The translations under genes and the position numbers were made by a program. From assembly GCA_025403435.1 (NCBI GenBank), contig CM046351.1, positions 593,796 through 657,795 on the forward strand: 64,000 bases of DNA, given 5' to 3'. The stretch is from Artocarpus heterophyllus. Taxonomy: Eukaryota > Streptophyta > Magnoliopsida > Rosales > Moraceae. The notes beneath the pieces were generated by a model. That model saw only the letters and a program-made list of their open reading frames with translations, was not told where the DNA came from and ran no database searches. This document shows positions 48,969-61,000 of the stretch, piece by piece. Positions within the stretch are counted from its first letter, which is position 1, and each line of letters starts with the position of its first letter.

Positions 48969-50364
48969 GCATGTGATAGCTTACGATTATGCGCTGACCC
49001 AGATTAGCTGTTGATGGTTTTTAAGGGGAGGCTACTGATAGTTTTTGAGCATCACTTACTATCATAATATGTACACATTTTCTGGGGATATCTGTAGATT
49101 AAGTATGTGAAACTAGTATTCATACCAAAAAGTCACCGATGGGTTTTCAACGGATTGTTCCTTATTACCCATGAAATGTCATGCTTTGAGTAACCGCCAA
49201 AAAAAAAAAACAAACAGAATGGGTGTTGGAACACCAACTTGAGCTCTCCACAATTGTTGGATCATGCATATTTTACAATAGTTTAGGCCCTACACTGGAA
49301 ACGTATAGGAGCACATTGTTTGACCTTACGAAAGTTAGCTAATAGTAGTGTTTTAGTGTATGTAGGTTAAATACCTTCTTTTGATATCTATATCTAAGGG
49401 AGAAGCAAAAATAAGTCTAAAGGTTCAAAAAATATATATATAGTTTTTAAACAAGAGTTGTATTGTGTTATGTGCCAAGGATTTTTGGAACGTTCTCTAT
49501 TTATGCTTTTAAATTCTTTATAGGGTGTTTGGAAGAGTAGATCAAATATTTTTCTAATATGTTCCAAATAAAACTATGCATCGGTCACGTTAAGTTTCAG
49601 AGTCTCCTTTAGGAAATTTGAATCGAATGGAAAGAACCGAAAATATAACGCACAATATTGATAGGTAAGGCTGCACTGTTTTTGTGAACAACATTCCAAA
49701 CAAGATTAAGCGACACAAAAAGAGTATTTAACATTGAGTGGGCATCATGATTCTGTGAACATGGATATGTGGCATCATAAATATTTGGGGTTATAAAAAA
49801 AAAAAAAAATCATCAAACGACCTCTTCACACGTACTCTTTTTATGATTTATGACTTTATGTTTTATTTTTTATTTTTTGGAAATCCCTTGTATAATAATG
49901 TATGACACTTGATTTTTAAAGGAACTAGTTCAACAAAATCAAAGATCTCATGTTGAAGAAGGAAATCCACATTAAGATTGTTCATACGATTCATTATTAC
50001 AAGTAATGAAGCAGGATCAAATATTTTGAAGCCTGCGATTGAATACAAATCAGTGAACAGAGCCTTTAGTCTTTTATACTGCTCAGAAACAATCAGCTGT
50101 ATTAACTGTTATTCTTGCCTGCTTCGTAGCTAATCTAAGCCGGCTTGTGTAGAATGAGCAAATTAATAATTCAATATAGATTTAAATGAAGGGGATGTAA
50201 AACTAAAACTTGAACTCCCTCTTGACACGTTCGGTTAAATTCAAACGATCCCTCAATGAGCAAATTAATCATTTCCTCTATAATTTATTGTTGGTGAATA
50301 TAGACCTGAGGGCAAGGTTTATAGCAATCCTTGTTTCCCTCTATTTTTTCCCTTTAATTTAACA
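48969..50364. other. nCBP 3' flank
   Basis: AT-rich, no gene recognised. The left end presumably contains the nCBP 3' UTR. Confidence 0.45.
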
Positions 50365-50814
50365 TTTTGGCAATTTACTTCCTGAATTTTTTATTTTATA
50401 ATTTAGCTCCTGAACTTATAAATTTATTCTAAATCATTCCATTAAAATTGTGTTACTTTGTTTTTGACAAAAATTGGTATGTAATTTATATATTTGTCAT
50501 TAATAAAGAGCATTACATGTCCTTTTTTTTTTTTATCAATGTTAACCCAAATTTATATATATTTAAAACAACTTAATTCAAAATTTTCTATTTTGGTAAA
50601 ACTTGATTAAAGATCTTAATCACAATACATTCGGGTTAAAATACAAAAAAATGATCATTCATGTAATTGGTTGGCGACCCATATGAAAATCACTTCTCCA
50701 TTTCTGTCAAAGACAAAAGTAACACACTTATCAATGGGGAATTTACAATAAATTTATAAGTTTATGGAGCGAATTATCAAGATTAAAAGTATAAAGAGGG
50801 CAAATTGTCAAAAA
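50365..50814. mobile_element. Foldback/MITE-like inverted repeat, arms ~115 bp
   Basis: The left arm (about 50365-50478: TTTTGGCAATTTAC, GAACTTATAAATTTATT, GTGTTACTTTGTTTTTGAC) matches the reverse complement of the right arm (about 50699-50814: GTCAAAGACAAAAGTAACAC, AATAAATTTATAAGTTTATG, CAAATTGTCAAAA). Colinear pairing with some mismatches. No coding sequence inside. Target duplication not identified. Confidence 0.78.
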
Positions 50815-52017
50815 CAAAATAAATTTGCATGGTGAAATGAACGAAAAGCGATATAAGTGTTATTAAATTAAATGATAAAATCAAATAGGAAATTCTTGAC
50901 ATGAATATGAAACATAAACGTAAAAGAATAAAAAATATCCATGCTAGGGCGCGTTGTTTAGCCTCACTCGGAGAACGAGTTCTTAAAATTTGCCCTACCG
51001 ACAAGAAAATACAACATTGTTGTGCCGTTGAATTTTGAAGAAAAAAGAAAGACGATAACTAAAATAACTTAAATATTTCCAGTTCCTATTAATCATTTCA
51101 TAACATAAAGTGCATGAGTTTGCTAGTTTTTTCTCTCTTTTTTTTTTTTTTTTTTTTGGTGTGTGAATGTATGAGTTTGCTAGTTATCTGTTTGAGCATT
51201 ACGTACTTTTGTTTCATAAATTATTAGCAAATTGCCAGGCTGCCCATTTTTCAACTTTTAATTTTATTAGTTATTTTCTAAATTTAATAAAGTGCTTAAG
51301 ATTGCCTCTAATTAACGACAACCGTTAACTCATTTGAAAGGGTATAAGCTAAAATTGTCAACCACGACAGACTCGTCAGGATAAGTGCAACGACATAGAT
51401 GTAGTCGTATATTGTATAACTATATATAAATAGATATAGTCATGAAACGACATTAATCCTTGTGTCCTGAACTAGGATATCATGATCCAAGAGATAACAA
51501 TCTTAAAATCTTAAAAGGGTTAATTACATGATTATATCTCTTAGTTTTAACAATTTTTCAATCCGTCTATCTGTTTTTAGATACTACAAATATATTTTTT
51601 GAATTTAAAAAATTTGTTTTAATTTCATCCCTATAAATTAAAAAAGTTAGACAAAACAACATAATTATCTTTAAACGGCTATAAAAAAATCTTATAGACA
51701 AAAACCCTAAAACAAAACATCTAGTTTTTTTTTTTAAAAAAAAAGATATTAAGTTTTATGATTTTTTGAATGTTAAAATGTTTTTAAAAATTTTTCTCAA
51801 GAAAAAAAAATATATTTCACAAACAAACTGGGTCTAATTAGCAGAATGTTTGTCTTATTATTTTTTTTGTGCAAAAAATTATGTGAAGAATAAAATTGAA
51901 ACAAAATTTTCACATTCAAAGGACACATTTGTAGTTTCTTAAAACAGAAAGATGAATTAAAAAATATTTAAAACTATAAGATATAGTTATGTAATTAACA
52001 TAATCTTAAAATGGACA
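50815..52017. other. AT-rich intergenic sequence
   Basis: No gene recognised; many A/T homopolymers. Confidence 0.45.
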
Positions 52018-52400
52018 AGGATAATTCGTTTTTAGGTTGTTTTTATAATTGGCCCCAAAATTTTAAGATAATTCTCATTTTGTCTCTTGAATTTTGAAAG
52101 TTTCTACTTTATCCCCTGAATTTTGAATTAATACCTATGTTAGTAGAATTTCTATTAAAAACAGACAGGATAAAAATGGAATCAAAGTCCACTAACCTAT
52201 TTTGTCACAATATATGTTCTAAACAAACAAAATAAGACCAGACGACCAATCCCACTTTTTTCATTTATTTTAAACAAAAATTTTAACGAAGGGGTTAAGT
52301 AGGACAAATTCAAAGTTTAAGAAATAAAGTGGACATTTTTGAAGTAAACAGAGAATAAAACTAAAGTTCAAAGGCCACAAATGAGAATAATCCTTTTGTT
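52018..52400. mobile_element. Foldback/MITE-like inverted repeat
   Basis: The left side (AAGGATAATTC, then CTACTTTATCCCCTGAATTTTG) pairs in reverse complement with the right side (CAAAGTTTAAGAAATAAAGTGG, then GAGAATAATCCTTT). Arms are about 100 bp with many mismatches. No coding sequence. Confidence 0.6.
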
Positions 52401-52987
52401 TTTTTTAAAGACAGATCATTTGTATCAGCTTGCCTGCATCTGTATATTGAAAATTCCAACACCACCGGCTGAATTGAACATGAAAAATGATCTCGTCACC
52501 ACAAACCCAATGCTGCACAATCCATTGACCCGACAAGGTCCTAAAGTGAGGCTCCAAAACATTTAAGTTTAACACCTCCTATTAGGGCAGGAGAAAACAT
52601 CCCAAGACTGCATCATACAATTCTTATACTTTCTCCCCTTTTGTTATTCAACAAAAGAAAAGGCTTTGTAGGCTACCGACTTCCATAAATTTGCAGACTG
52701 AGCTATTGCAAAAATCTAAAAATTCTTCAAAACCAAAATTCTAAAGAAGCAGCAGCAATTATTCAATCGACAAAAGAGTTAAAAAAAAATTAGAAGGAAA
52801 GGATCATCCTGATATTGATTCTGCCTACTTTTCTGACCCAACGGGAAGCAACGAAGGCACATGTGAAACTAGAAAAGAAAAAAGAAATGAGTGTATTTCT
52901 TGGCTTCCACTGCCTAGCGTGATCCATGGTATTGACAAACAAGCGATTGGAAAGACTCCTGAGACACCGGATGGACAGGCATCACAA
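52401..52987. other. GDCSH 3' flank
   Basis: No gene seen. The right part should contain the GDCSH 3' UTR. Confidence 0.45.
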
Positions 52988-55900
52988 TCAATGCTTTCCG
53001 TCTTCCTCTTCGCAAAACTTGGAGTATTGATCAGCGTCCATCAAGCTCTTCACCTCACCTGCATCGCTCACCTCGACCTTCATTATCCATCCATTCTCAT
53101 ACGGACTCGAGTTGACCTAGTTCCGAATCAAAACAACACAAAAAACAAAATGATTTAAGCATGATTAAAAAGAAAATAGTTGGAGGGATCACAAAATGTG
53201 AAACATCATCAACTGAAAGAAACAGGCTAGAACTTGTAGAGGTTGTTACCATTTACTAAAGACGAGTTAACACCAACATTACACAATGAAGTTAGGAGCA
53301 AAAGACCTTCATATTATCCGTTTGTTAAACTCTTGTTTGTTCTGACAATGGCCAAGGGAGCATATTTAACATTTACCGCTCAAGTTGGATTGTGAATTTA
53401 GCTAGCAACACGAAACATTTAATTTCATCATTGAACACCATGGCTGAAGAACTTCATTCGGGTTCAACTTTCCATGATGCAAGAACTTTATTTGCTGAGA
53501 TTTAAGGAAAATTGCTGCTTTGATCTACAACCTTTTAAAAGCATTGCACGTAAGTCCACTATTAAATGTGTTATATAGGTCCCTAAAGTAACAAATAGCG
53601 CACGCAGCATCCTTTCACCCAAGTCCGTGAAATTTGACTGTTAAACATTGTTCCTTTTCTGCCCAAGTTAGTGCACCTCCCCAAAGTAATGAAAACAGTT
53701 CATGGACTTGGACAAAAGGACCCTTCTTGAATTATTTTCGTTACTTTAGGGACCCAAATGACACGCTTTCATAGTTTGAGACCTAAGTGCAATACTTTTG
53801 AAAGGTTTAGGCTCAGAACCACAATTTATCCCTGAACTAAAATAATGCACAAGCATTGTATTAGCTTCTGAGCTTTTGGAAAACAACCGAAAAGCTGAAT
53901 AAATCAAGCTAAAACTCCATCATCCCACAAGCGGCCTAAGTCAGCAACTCAATGAAGATAAATAAGAAAAGCATCCAGATTCAAAATATCACCCCCTTTC
54001 CCACTTCAATATTGATAGAAATTTTAGTTCAAAATGGTTAATTTGAAGTTTGAAACCAATACATTTGACACAATTATTAACTACACATCACAGATCTATA
54101 ACTGTTGTTTCTAAGTTTTAAGGCAAAATTTGCGCCTAAAGACGTTGGAAATGAAAAGGATACTTGGATTGTGCAAATACTAAAAGAGGTACTGTGTAAT
54201 CAATTAATGATGGAATATTCATATGCAGTATGCGCTAGAGGTATTAATCAGCTACACGACTTAATAACTTCTTTAATCAGGACTCTGTTTTATATTTGCC
54301 ATAAAGGGGTGGGGTGGTGGGTGGAGAAGAGAAGATAATTGTGTGCAAGGTGACTTATGATCAAGAACAAAACAATGATGGAGAAAATTAAAAAGCTCAA
54401 TAAGATTTTATTTTATTTATTTTTTTAAATAAGAAAACTTCATAAGATTTTTTAACATGAAACCTTTAGAATGGTCGTCAAAATAAAAACTAGTGTTGCA
54501 TTCACAAAGAATCTATTCAACTAACGGTACCAAATCTTTTTCAAACGAAAGACTAATTTTGTAAAAGCTTTTCCAGAACATAATTTTCACTTTTGGTTTA
54601 TGCTCAAACTACCGATAACATCAAGTTTCGTTGATCTAAACTATGACAAACTATTCCTTTTCAAAATAAATTCACTTAAAGAATTTCATAACAGAAATTT
54701 TAACACATAAAAAGAAAAACAAACAAAACTAGCCACAGTCCACAAATCAAAATTCTTGCAATTCTGACAATCAACAAAATGTAAGGATTGTACTCACCAA
54801 ACCAGGCGAGTTGCTAAGCTCCTCGTTGACTTCAACAACCTTTCCTGACACCGGAGAGTAAACATCACTTGTCGCCTTGACACTTTCAACAGCGCCAAAA
54901 CTGTCACCCTTGGTTATAGATTTCCCCACTTCTGGCAATTCGACATACACAACATCACCCAAGTGATCTTGCGCATGATCCGTTATGCCAACGGTAGCTG
55001 AGTTCCCCTCCACTTTCACCCACTCATGGGAGTCGGCATACTTCAAATCCTTCACAACTGCAGGACCATAAATAGCAGATAAAATTAAAGCAAAAGAAAC
55101 AAATCATTAAAATGATCATTAAAGAAAACAGCTCTCAATTTCCCTAGTCCAAACAAAGTTGTTCTATGTCATCACATGAATTACAAATGCTTGACTTCTA
55201 CATCAACATTTCTTGACCATGCTATCTAAGAGTTTCTTATCAAACAAACAGGAAATTATTCATTTAGCTTTACGGATATCTCCATACATGAAAACTCCTT
55301 ACTATCAGCAAAAACGGTGGAATCTCAGCTAAAAAAAGATGATATTTGTTTTATCCAAATAAAATATCAACATAACAATTTAAAAGAATTTCCCTTTCAA
55401 GATTTATACATAAAGAGAGAGAGAGCGAGAGGTCTTTCGCATTGAAAATGGCAATTAAACTCATCAAATGGATCCAAATGAAAGAACATGTGACAATAAC
55501 AGGCCTGAATAAGCATCTTAAAACTAGATTGAGATATTTTGTGGTACAATCCATGATGAGAATATAGGTTAAATGATTAAAGCTTGCAAAAAAAAAAAAA
55601 GTATTTTTTAAAGCACACACAAAAAATAAAAATAAAAATAAAAATAAAAAAAATAAAAAACCCAGTAAGAGAGCGACAGAAAAAAGCGAAGGGACAAAAC
55701 TGGGCCAGAAAAAGTCTCCAAAAAAGACAGCTAGAAAAAGTAAAACTAAAAACTGGGCTAAATTGCTAAACCGATTGATCTAAGAGAGCGAAAAAGAAAA
55801 GAAGAGGAGGTAAAAAAAACTAAGCTTGTATCAACCCATTTGAAGAAACAAGCAAAGAAAAATGAAATAAACGAATCAAAATTCGATTCATAAAAAAAAA

Positions 55901-56234
55901 AAAGAAGAAAAAACAGATCTTTCGTTGCAAGATCTACAACATCATTGATGGAACAAGCCATGTCATTTTATATTAGTAATCATCTTCTTAATGATCAGTT
56001 TATTCATCAACAGCAGATCTTATTCCAAAAAAAAAAAAAACATAAATATTCATCTTCCCTATGATCCGTCAATATACCATATAAATTTATGTGTATCATA
56101 TCCATATATGAGAAAAATATCAAAAAGAAAAGAAACAAGTGATGTTTGATATTACCAGAAGCAAAAGGTCTGGTGAAGACAGAGATTCTGAGGTGTGAAG
56201 CTGCCCTTGATGCCCACAACAACTTTGATGCCAT
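52988..56234 (-). CDS. GDCSH: Glycine cleavage system H-protein, mitochondrial, 3 exons
   Basis: Exons on the minus strand: 56234-56156, 55057-54798, 53116-52988. They total 468 bp (155 residues). The first 26 residues ([20 protein letters not shown]...) are Arg/Ser-rich and amphipathic, as in a mitochondrial presequence. The mature domain starts near [18 protein letters not shown]. The lipoylation site is in [18 protein letters not shown], with the modified lysine at about residue 87. The last exon ends [18 protein letters not shown]-protein shuttles the aminomethyl group between the P, T and L proteins of glycine decarboxylase in photorespiration and one-carbon metabolism. An in-frame ATG at 56255 would add seven residues; the 56234 ATG gives the usual start. 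Intron 2 contains a foldback element at 53531-53810. Confidence 0.96.
53531..53810. mobile_element. Foldback/MITE-like inverted repeat in GDCSH intron 2
   Basis: The left arm (CCTTTTAAAAGCATTGCACG ... AGGTCCCTAAAGTAAC ... CCAAGTCCGTGAA) matches the reverse complement of the right arm (TTCATGGACTTGG ... GTTACTTTAGGGACCC ... AGTGCAATACTTTTGAAAGG). Arms are over 100 bp with scattered mismatches. Confidence 0.8.
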
Positions 56235-58061
56235 TGTTTTAGACAAAAAACTCACTCACTCTGCCTTCCACTTAGGTTTATATATTGCTGGGTTGGTGGC
56301 CCTTTTTTTTTTACCATTAGGTGTTTGGTAAATGATAATCCCAGTTAAAACCATAAAAATGCTTATTAAATAATATAAAATTTTTATATATTATAATAAG
56401 TAGTAAAAAATTATTATAATATAAAATTTTTATATATTATAATATTTTAACCATTAAAATGATTCTAATTATACTTATCAAACACCTTGTATGGTTCTTT
56501 TCCTATTTTTTCATTGGGTGGTGCATGATATAATTTCATTCACAGGTTAATAAGAAATCAAGATATAAGAAAAATAGGCAATTTTTTTAATGGAAATAAA
56601 AAAAATATTTATTAGTGGATTTTTGTTTTTCAACTATTAAATTTATAGAAAAAATAATTTAATCAGGTTTAAAGGTTTAAAAATGTGCATCATGAGGTTC
56701 GTTCAAAGTACCCATATAAATACTAATCCTTTAAACAATCCTTTGAAAAAGAAAACAGAGAAGCAATTAATTAATCCTCGTAAATAACTAGATTTTTTTA
56801 TGAATTAATGGATTTGTAGTAAGGCATAAAAAGAACCTTCTTTTTAGTGTGGATTTCTAAACGTCAGAATAAAAAATACTCTCAAATTAAATCAAAATCA
56901 AAATTCATTGAGTTAAATAAAATCTTGACGGTGTAAACTACTATACTAAGAAGGTCTGCTTACAACTTCTTTAATTATTATAATTAATTATAATTTTGTG
57001 AAAGAGGATAACTATCAATATTGTTTTGAGAATCCACCAAAACTTAATTATAATGTCTTGGGTAATTTAAATGATGAAATGAAAAGGCCACTTGAAGAGA
57101 GTTATTGCAAAGTTAAAAAAAAAAATTTAAAAAAGAAGAGAACATTTTAAGGTGGTTGGTCAATTTGTCAACAAACGCACAAAACAGAAGTTGGTGAGGA
57201 GGGGCAAGAATGATACTAATTGTCTAATACAACTTTATTTTGCAAAAATAAAGAAATACACCTTTCTTCTGCCATAAATATAATAACAATAAATAAAATA
57301 TGGACCATCAGATAAGAAATAAAATAAAATATGGATGTCACGTGATCCTATGGGTTGAGGGGTATATTGAAAAATAATAAAAAACTAATATATATAGCTA
57401 TATAATTAACCCTTATTCTTAAACCTTTTCTTACTTGCCTTACTTGCTTGGCCGCTTCTCACTCATCATGGAGAAAATGTTAGATGTCCTAATTTTATCC
57501 AAATTTTTCTTACTTCCTGGCCGCTTCTCCCCAAATCAAATATTACTTCCCATTTTGCTACTATGATATCCTATTGAGTTTAAAATCCAAAACAAGATCA
57601 ACTTTTTTGCAACTTGAACTTGAATAACAATAAACTTGGAAGTTCGAAATATTACTTTTAAGCTTGTATTCTTTTGATTTCAGTCTTTCACATAGCCAAA
57701 CACGACAATTTTTTCTGCTCATAAACCATTGTGTGCAAAAATTAAAAGTTCCCTATAAAAAAGAAAAAGAAAGAAAAAGAAAAATAGTAAAAGTCTCTTT
57801 TCACAAGGTTAAAAATGGCTGTAACGGTTCCGTTTAAACGATTTTGCAACCTGACAGGGCCTAAGCAAAGTGTAACTCAAATAAACACAACTTTAAAGAA
57901 GTACAGTTCTTGTACCAGAGTTCAAATTCAAATTAAACTCTCTCTCTCTTTATGAACCGATGTAATCCGGTTTGATTTTTATCCGCAGTAGAGTGCATCT
58001 GAAGCCCACAAGAAAGAGGAGTTGCAAAGGGCAGCAAACACAACGAATGCTGCAGCTCAAA
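56235..58061. other. Intergenic region between GDCSH and PAB1
   Basis: AT-rich, contains the MITE at 56319-56487 and otherwise no recognised feature. GDCSH promoter at the left, PAB1 3' UTR at the right. Confidence 0.5.
56319..56487. mobile_element. Small MITE, about 169 bp
   Basis: Ends are AGGTGTTTGGTAA at 56319 and TTATCAAACACCT ending at 56487, a 12-13 bp terminal inverted repeat with one mismatch. Inside are two copies of a palindromic AT-rich block (ATATAAAATTTTTATATATT) at about 56371 and 56420. It lies about 85 bp upstream of the GDCSH ATG. No clear target duplication, so the superfamily is not assigned. Confidence 0.7.
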
Positions 58062-61000
58062 CTACTCTACTTCAGCTAAATAATCATCGATTTCGGCTGG
58101 AGTAAGCACTCTGCAAGAAGTGTGAAGCATAAAAAAATAATGTGATTAGTGCACGGTCTCGAAATATGAAATTCATTAGAAGTCATGGGAATCAATCACA
58201 AGTGTGAGTTTAAAACGATATTTTCAAGCAAAACAAACTTAAGGACACTTATTTACCACATTTTCTAACAAATATTTGATCATTATCTGAAGAGACAATA
58301 CTAAAAACAATCTAACAAAATATCTTCTGTGAATGTGTCCTGGAAGATGGAAGACGAATAGATTAGGTTAAATGACTGACATGTATCAGTGTCTATGAGA
58401 TCTACATTTCCTAGATATTACACAAAGCATTATTTATATACCAAATACAGAGTAACGTCCAAATTCTGCTTATTCTAGCGAGCCATTTTAGGATTTAACC
58501 ACATAAAATTTAAAATAAAGACTATCTGCAGTTTTTTACGTTTTAGGATATCCTAGAAATCCCCTAAACGTATCTGTAGACTTAATTAAGGTAGTAAAGA
58601 CAAATCCTGCCTGAATTTTCTGTCCGTGCCAATTATCCCAATCTCGATATTTTTACCCGAGATCTGTCCTTCGAATCTGCAAATGTAGAACAAGCAACTA
58701 ACACTGAGAAAAAAGTAAGACTTTTAAGTAGATCCAACATATCTGTCTAAAACATTCCCCAATGCAACTAATTTGACGAAAGACACAAAAAAGTCCCTAT
58801 CAAATTTCCAAAACACCGCTTCTATAAAATCATATTACATGATGAAGCACGATAAACATATACAACGTAGATAAAAGTAATTTTAGTAAATTTACTCTTC
58901 TTTTCACTTATAAGCCATTTCATTGTTCATATTTCACATTTACACGAATACACAAATTCTCAAGCACAAGCCATAGTCTAAAAATAAAGGTCGACCAGTG
59001 TTGCCAGGGGTCCATTTGGCCAGTAGCCCTTTCAGGAAATCTATTTTTTGATAAATATAAAAAGAATTATAGACATACACACAATAAATTCTTTCGGGAA
59101 ATCCAGGTCATAGCATTGATGGACAGAATTGTGCATATCATTCAATCAAGATTATTATGTCAACCACAACTTAACAGATGGTAGAAATATTCAACATGTC
59201 AGCACACATGCCACAAATGTCAAGATCAAGAAAGACAACAATTTTCAAATTCCTCCGCCGTTTTGACTTTGTAGGTTAACAATTACATACCCTTCCTTCA
59301 GAGTCAAAATAGCTGTGTGCACGGCATCATCAAGCTCCATATCATCAGTATACCTACAAGAAAAGGAGAACATGATGAAGAAAGCAAAAGAAAAATGTTG
59401 AGGTTGAATTGGAAGAAAGAAAGAGGGGAGATAGCAAGTGAAAGAATCAACATAGAATATAAAAGACGAGAGAATTAAGAATGGCTGGACACACAAATTT
59501 ATATCCCTTTAATTTTTCACATTTTACAATTGACTTAAAATTGACTTGCAAGCTAGATAAGGATAGCAACAATCATAAATAGGACAACTACCAATTCATG
59601 AACCTCAAAGTAAAAAGACAGTTGTGGCAAATGACTACACGAGTGTTGGAAATTGACATGTGCCCAAGTGTCAGATCTGTCTATTTCCGAAAGTTCTACG
59701 AAGTTGGTAGGGAGGGAAGTAACCCAAAAAAAAAAAAAGTGAATAAAAACGAAATACTCATTAATGGCCAAAAATAGTAGTCAAACTAAGGGCTTATGTC
59801 AAAATATTCATTTTACTTTTCAGCAACCACAAATACGCCTAGTAAATGCCATTTTTGACCATAATCTGTCTCAAATACCTCTTCTCGAGGAAGGTTTTTG
59901 CATTTGAAACATTCTTTCCCATTGCAGAAGCTTTCCATGAGAAATATGAACCTGATGGATCGACCTAGAGACAATAAAAGCAACACGGTAACGGTTAAAG
60001 CATCTGTCGATATCACTACCAAAGTAAGAAATGCTAAGTTCCACTACGAGTAATGAAGTAAATACTGCCAGTACTTGATGGGAAAATACATATATCTCTG
60101 GATAGTCAGTGTCACACCCAAGTAAAGTTAACCTAAAAAACTTAAAAATACTTGCAAAATTGGGAAAAATCAAAGCTAACAAGGATTAGAAAGAAATTTT
60201 TTCCCTAAACTAATCCAAACAAACAAATCTTGGGGAATGAAAGTTACCTGGAAGAGTTGAGGACCATTGTCGTCAAACCCAGCAACAAGTAAAGAGACTC
60301 CAAAAGGCCTTACACCACTGCCCAAAAGAAAGAAAGAGATATTAGATCCATCAACAACACAGCAATAAGTAAGGCTGTGTAGAGGAATTATTTATACAAA
60401 ATTCGTTTTAGAAACCGGATGAAATAGCTGGATGAATATGATCATTAACTTTCAAATTTCTCAATTCATTTGCACATTTGTCTTGTAGAACGTGTCTAAT
60501 AAAGTAGTAGTAGCCTTTTCATTACCCAGATTGAGTGAACTCCTGCATCACAGCTGCAGTTTCCCTAACAAGTTGAGTAACAGGTATTGGTTCCTACAAA
60601 AAGACATTTGAATACAAAATTGTTGATACACATTTGCAACAAGAATGATGAATAGCCGCAAATCCACATCCCACATTGGATTAAAAGAATTAAGAAACAA
60701 AGTGAACAAGATATAGTACCTTGTATAACCTATGATATTGTTCTGCTTGCTTTCTACTTTTCCTCACCAAGACTCGAAAATCAGGACCCATGCCACTGTA
60801 GTAGAGAGCAGAATGAAATTAAAAAGTTGGAAGCTGGAAACATGAAAGTATCAATATGTAATAAAAATGATAATCCTAGAAGGCCACAAACTGCCACCAA
60901 ACGGTGAAGATATTAATATGCAAGTGCTGATGGAAACCAAATTTGTATAATCTCCACAATAATATATAACTTCATGAAACATGGCGGCTGGTGCCTTTGG

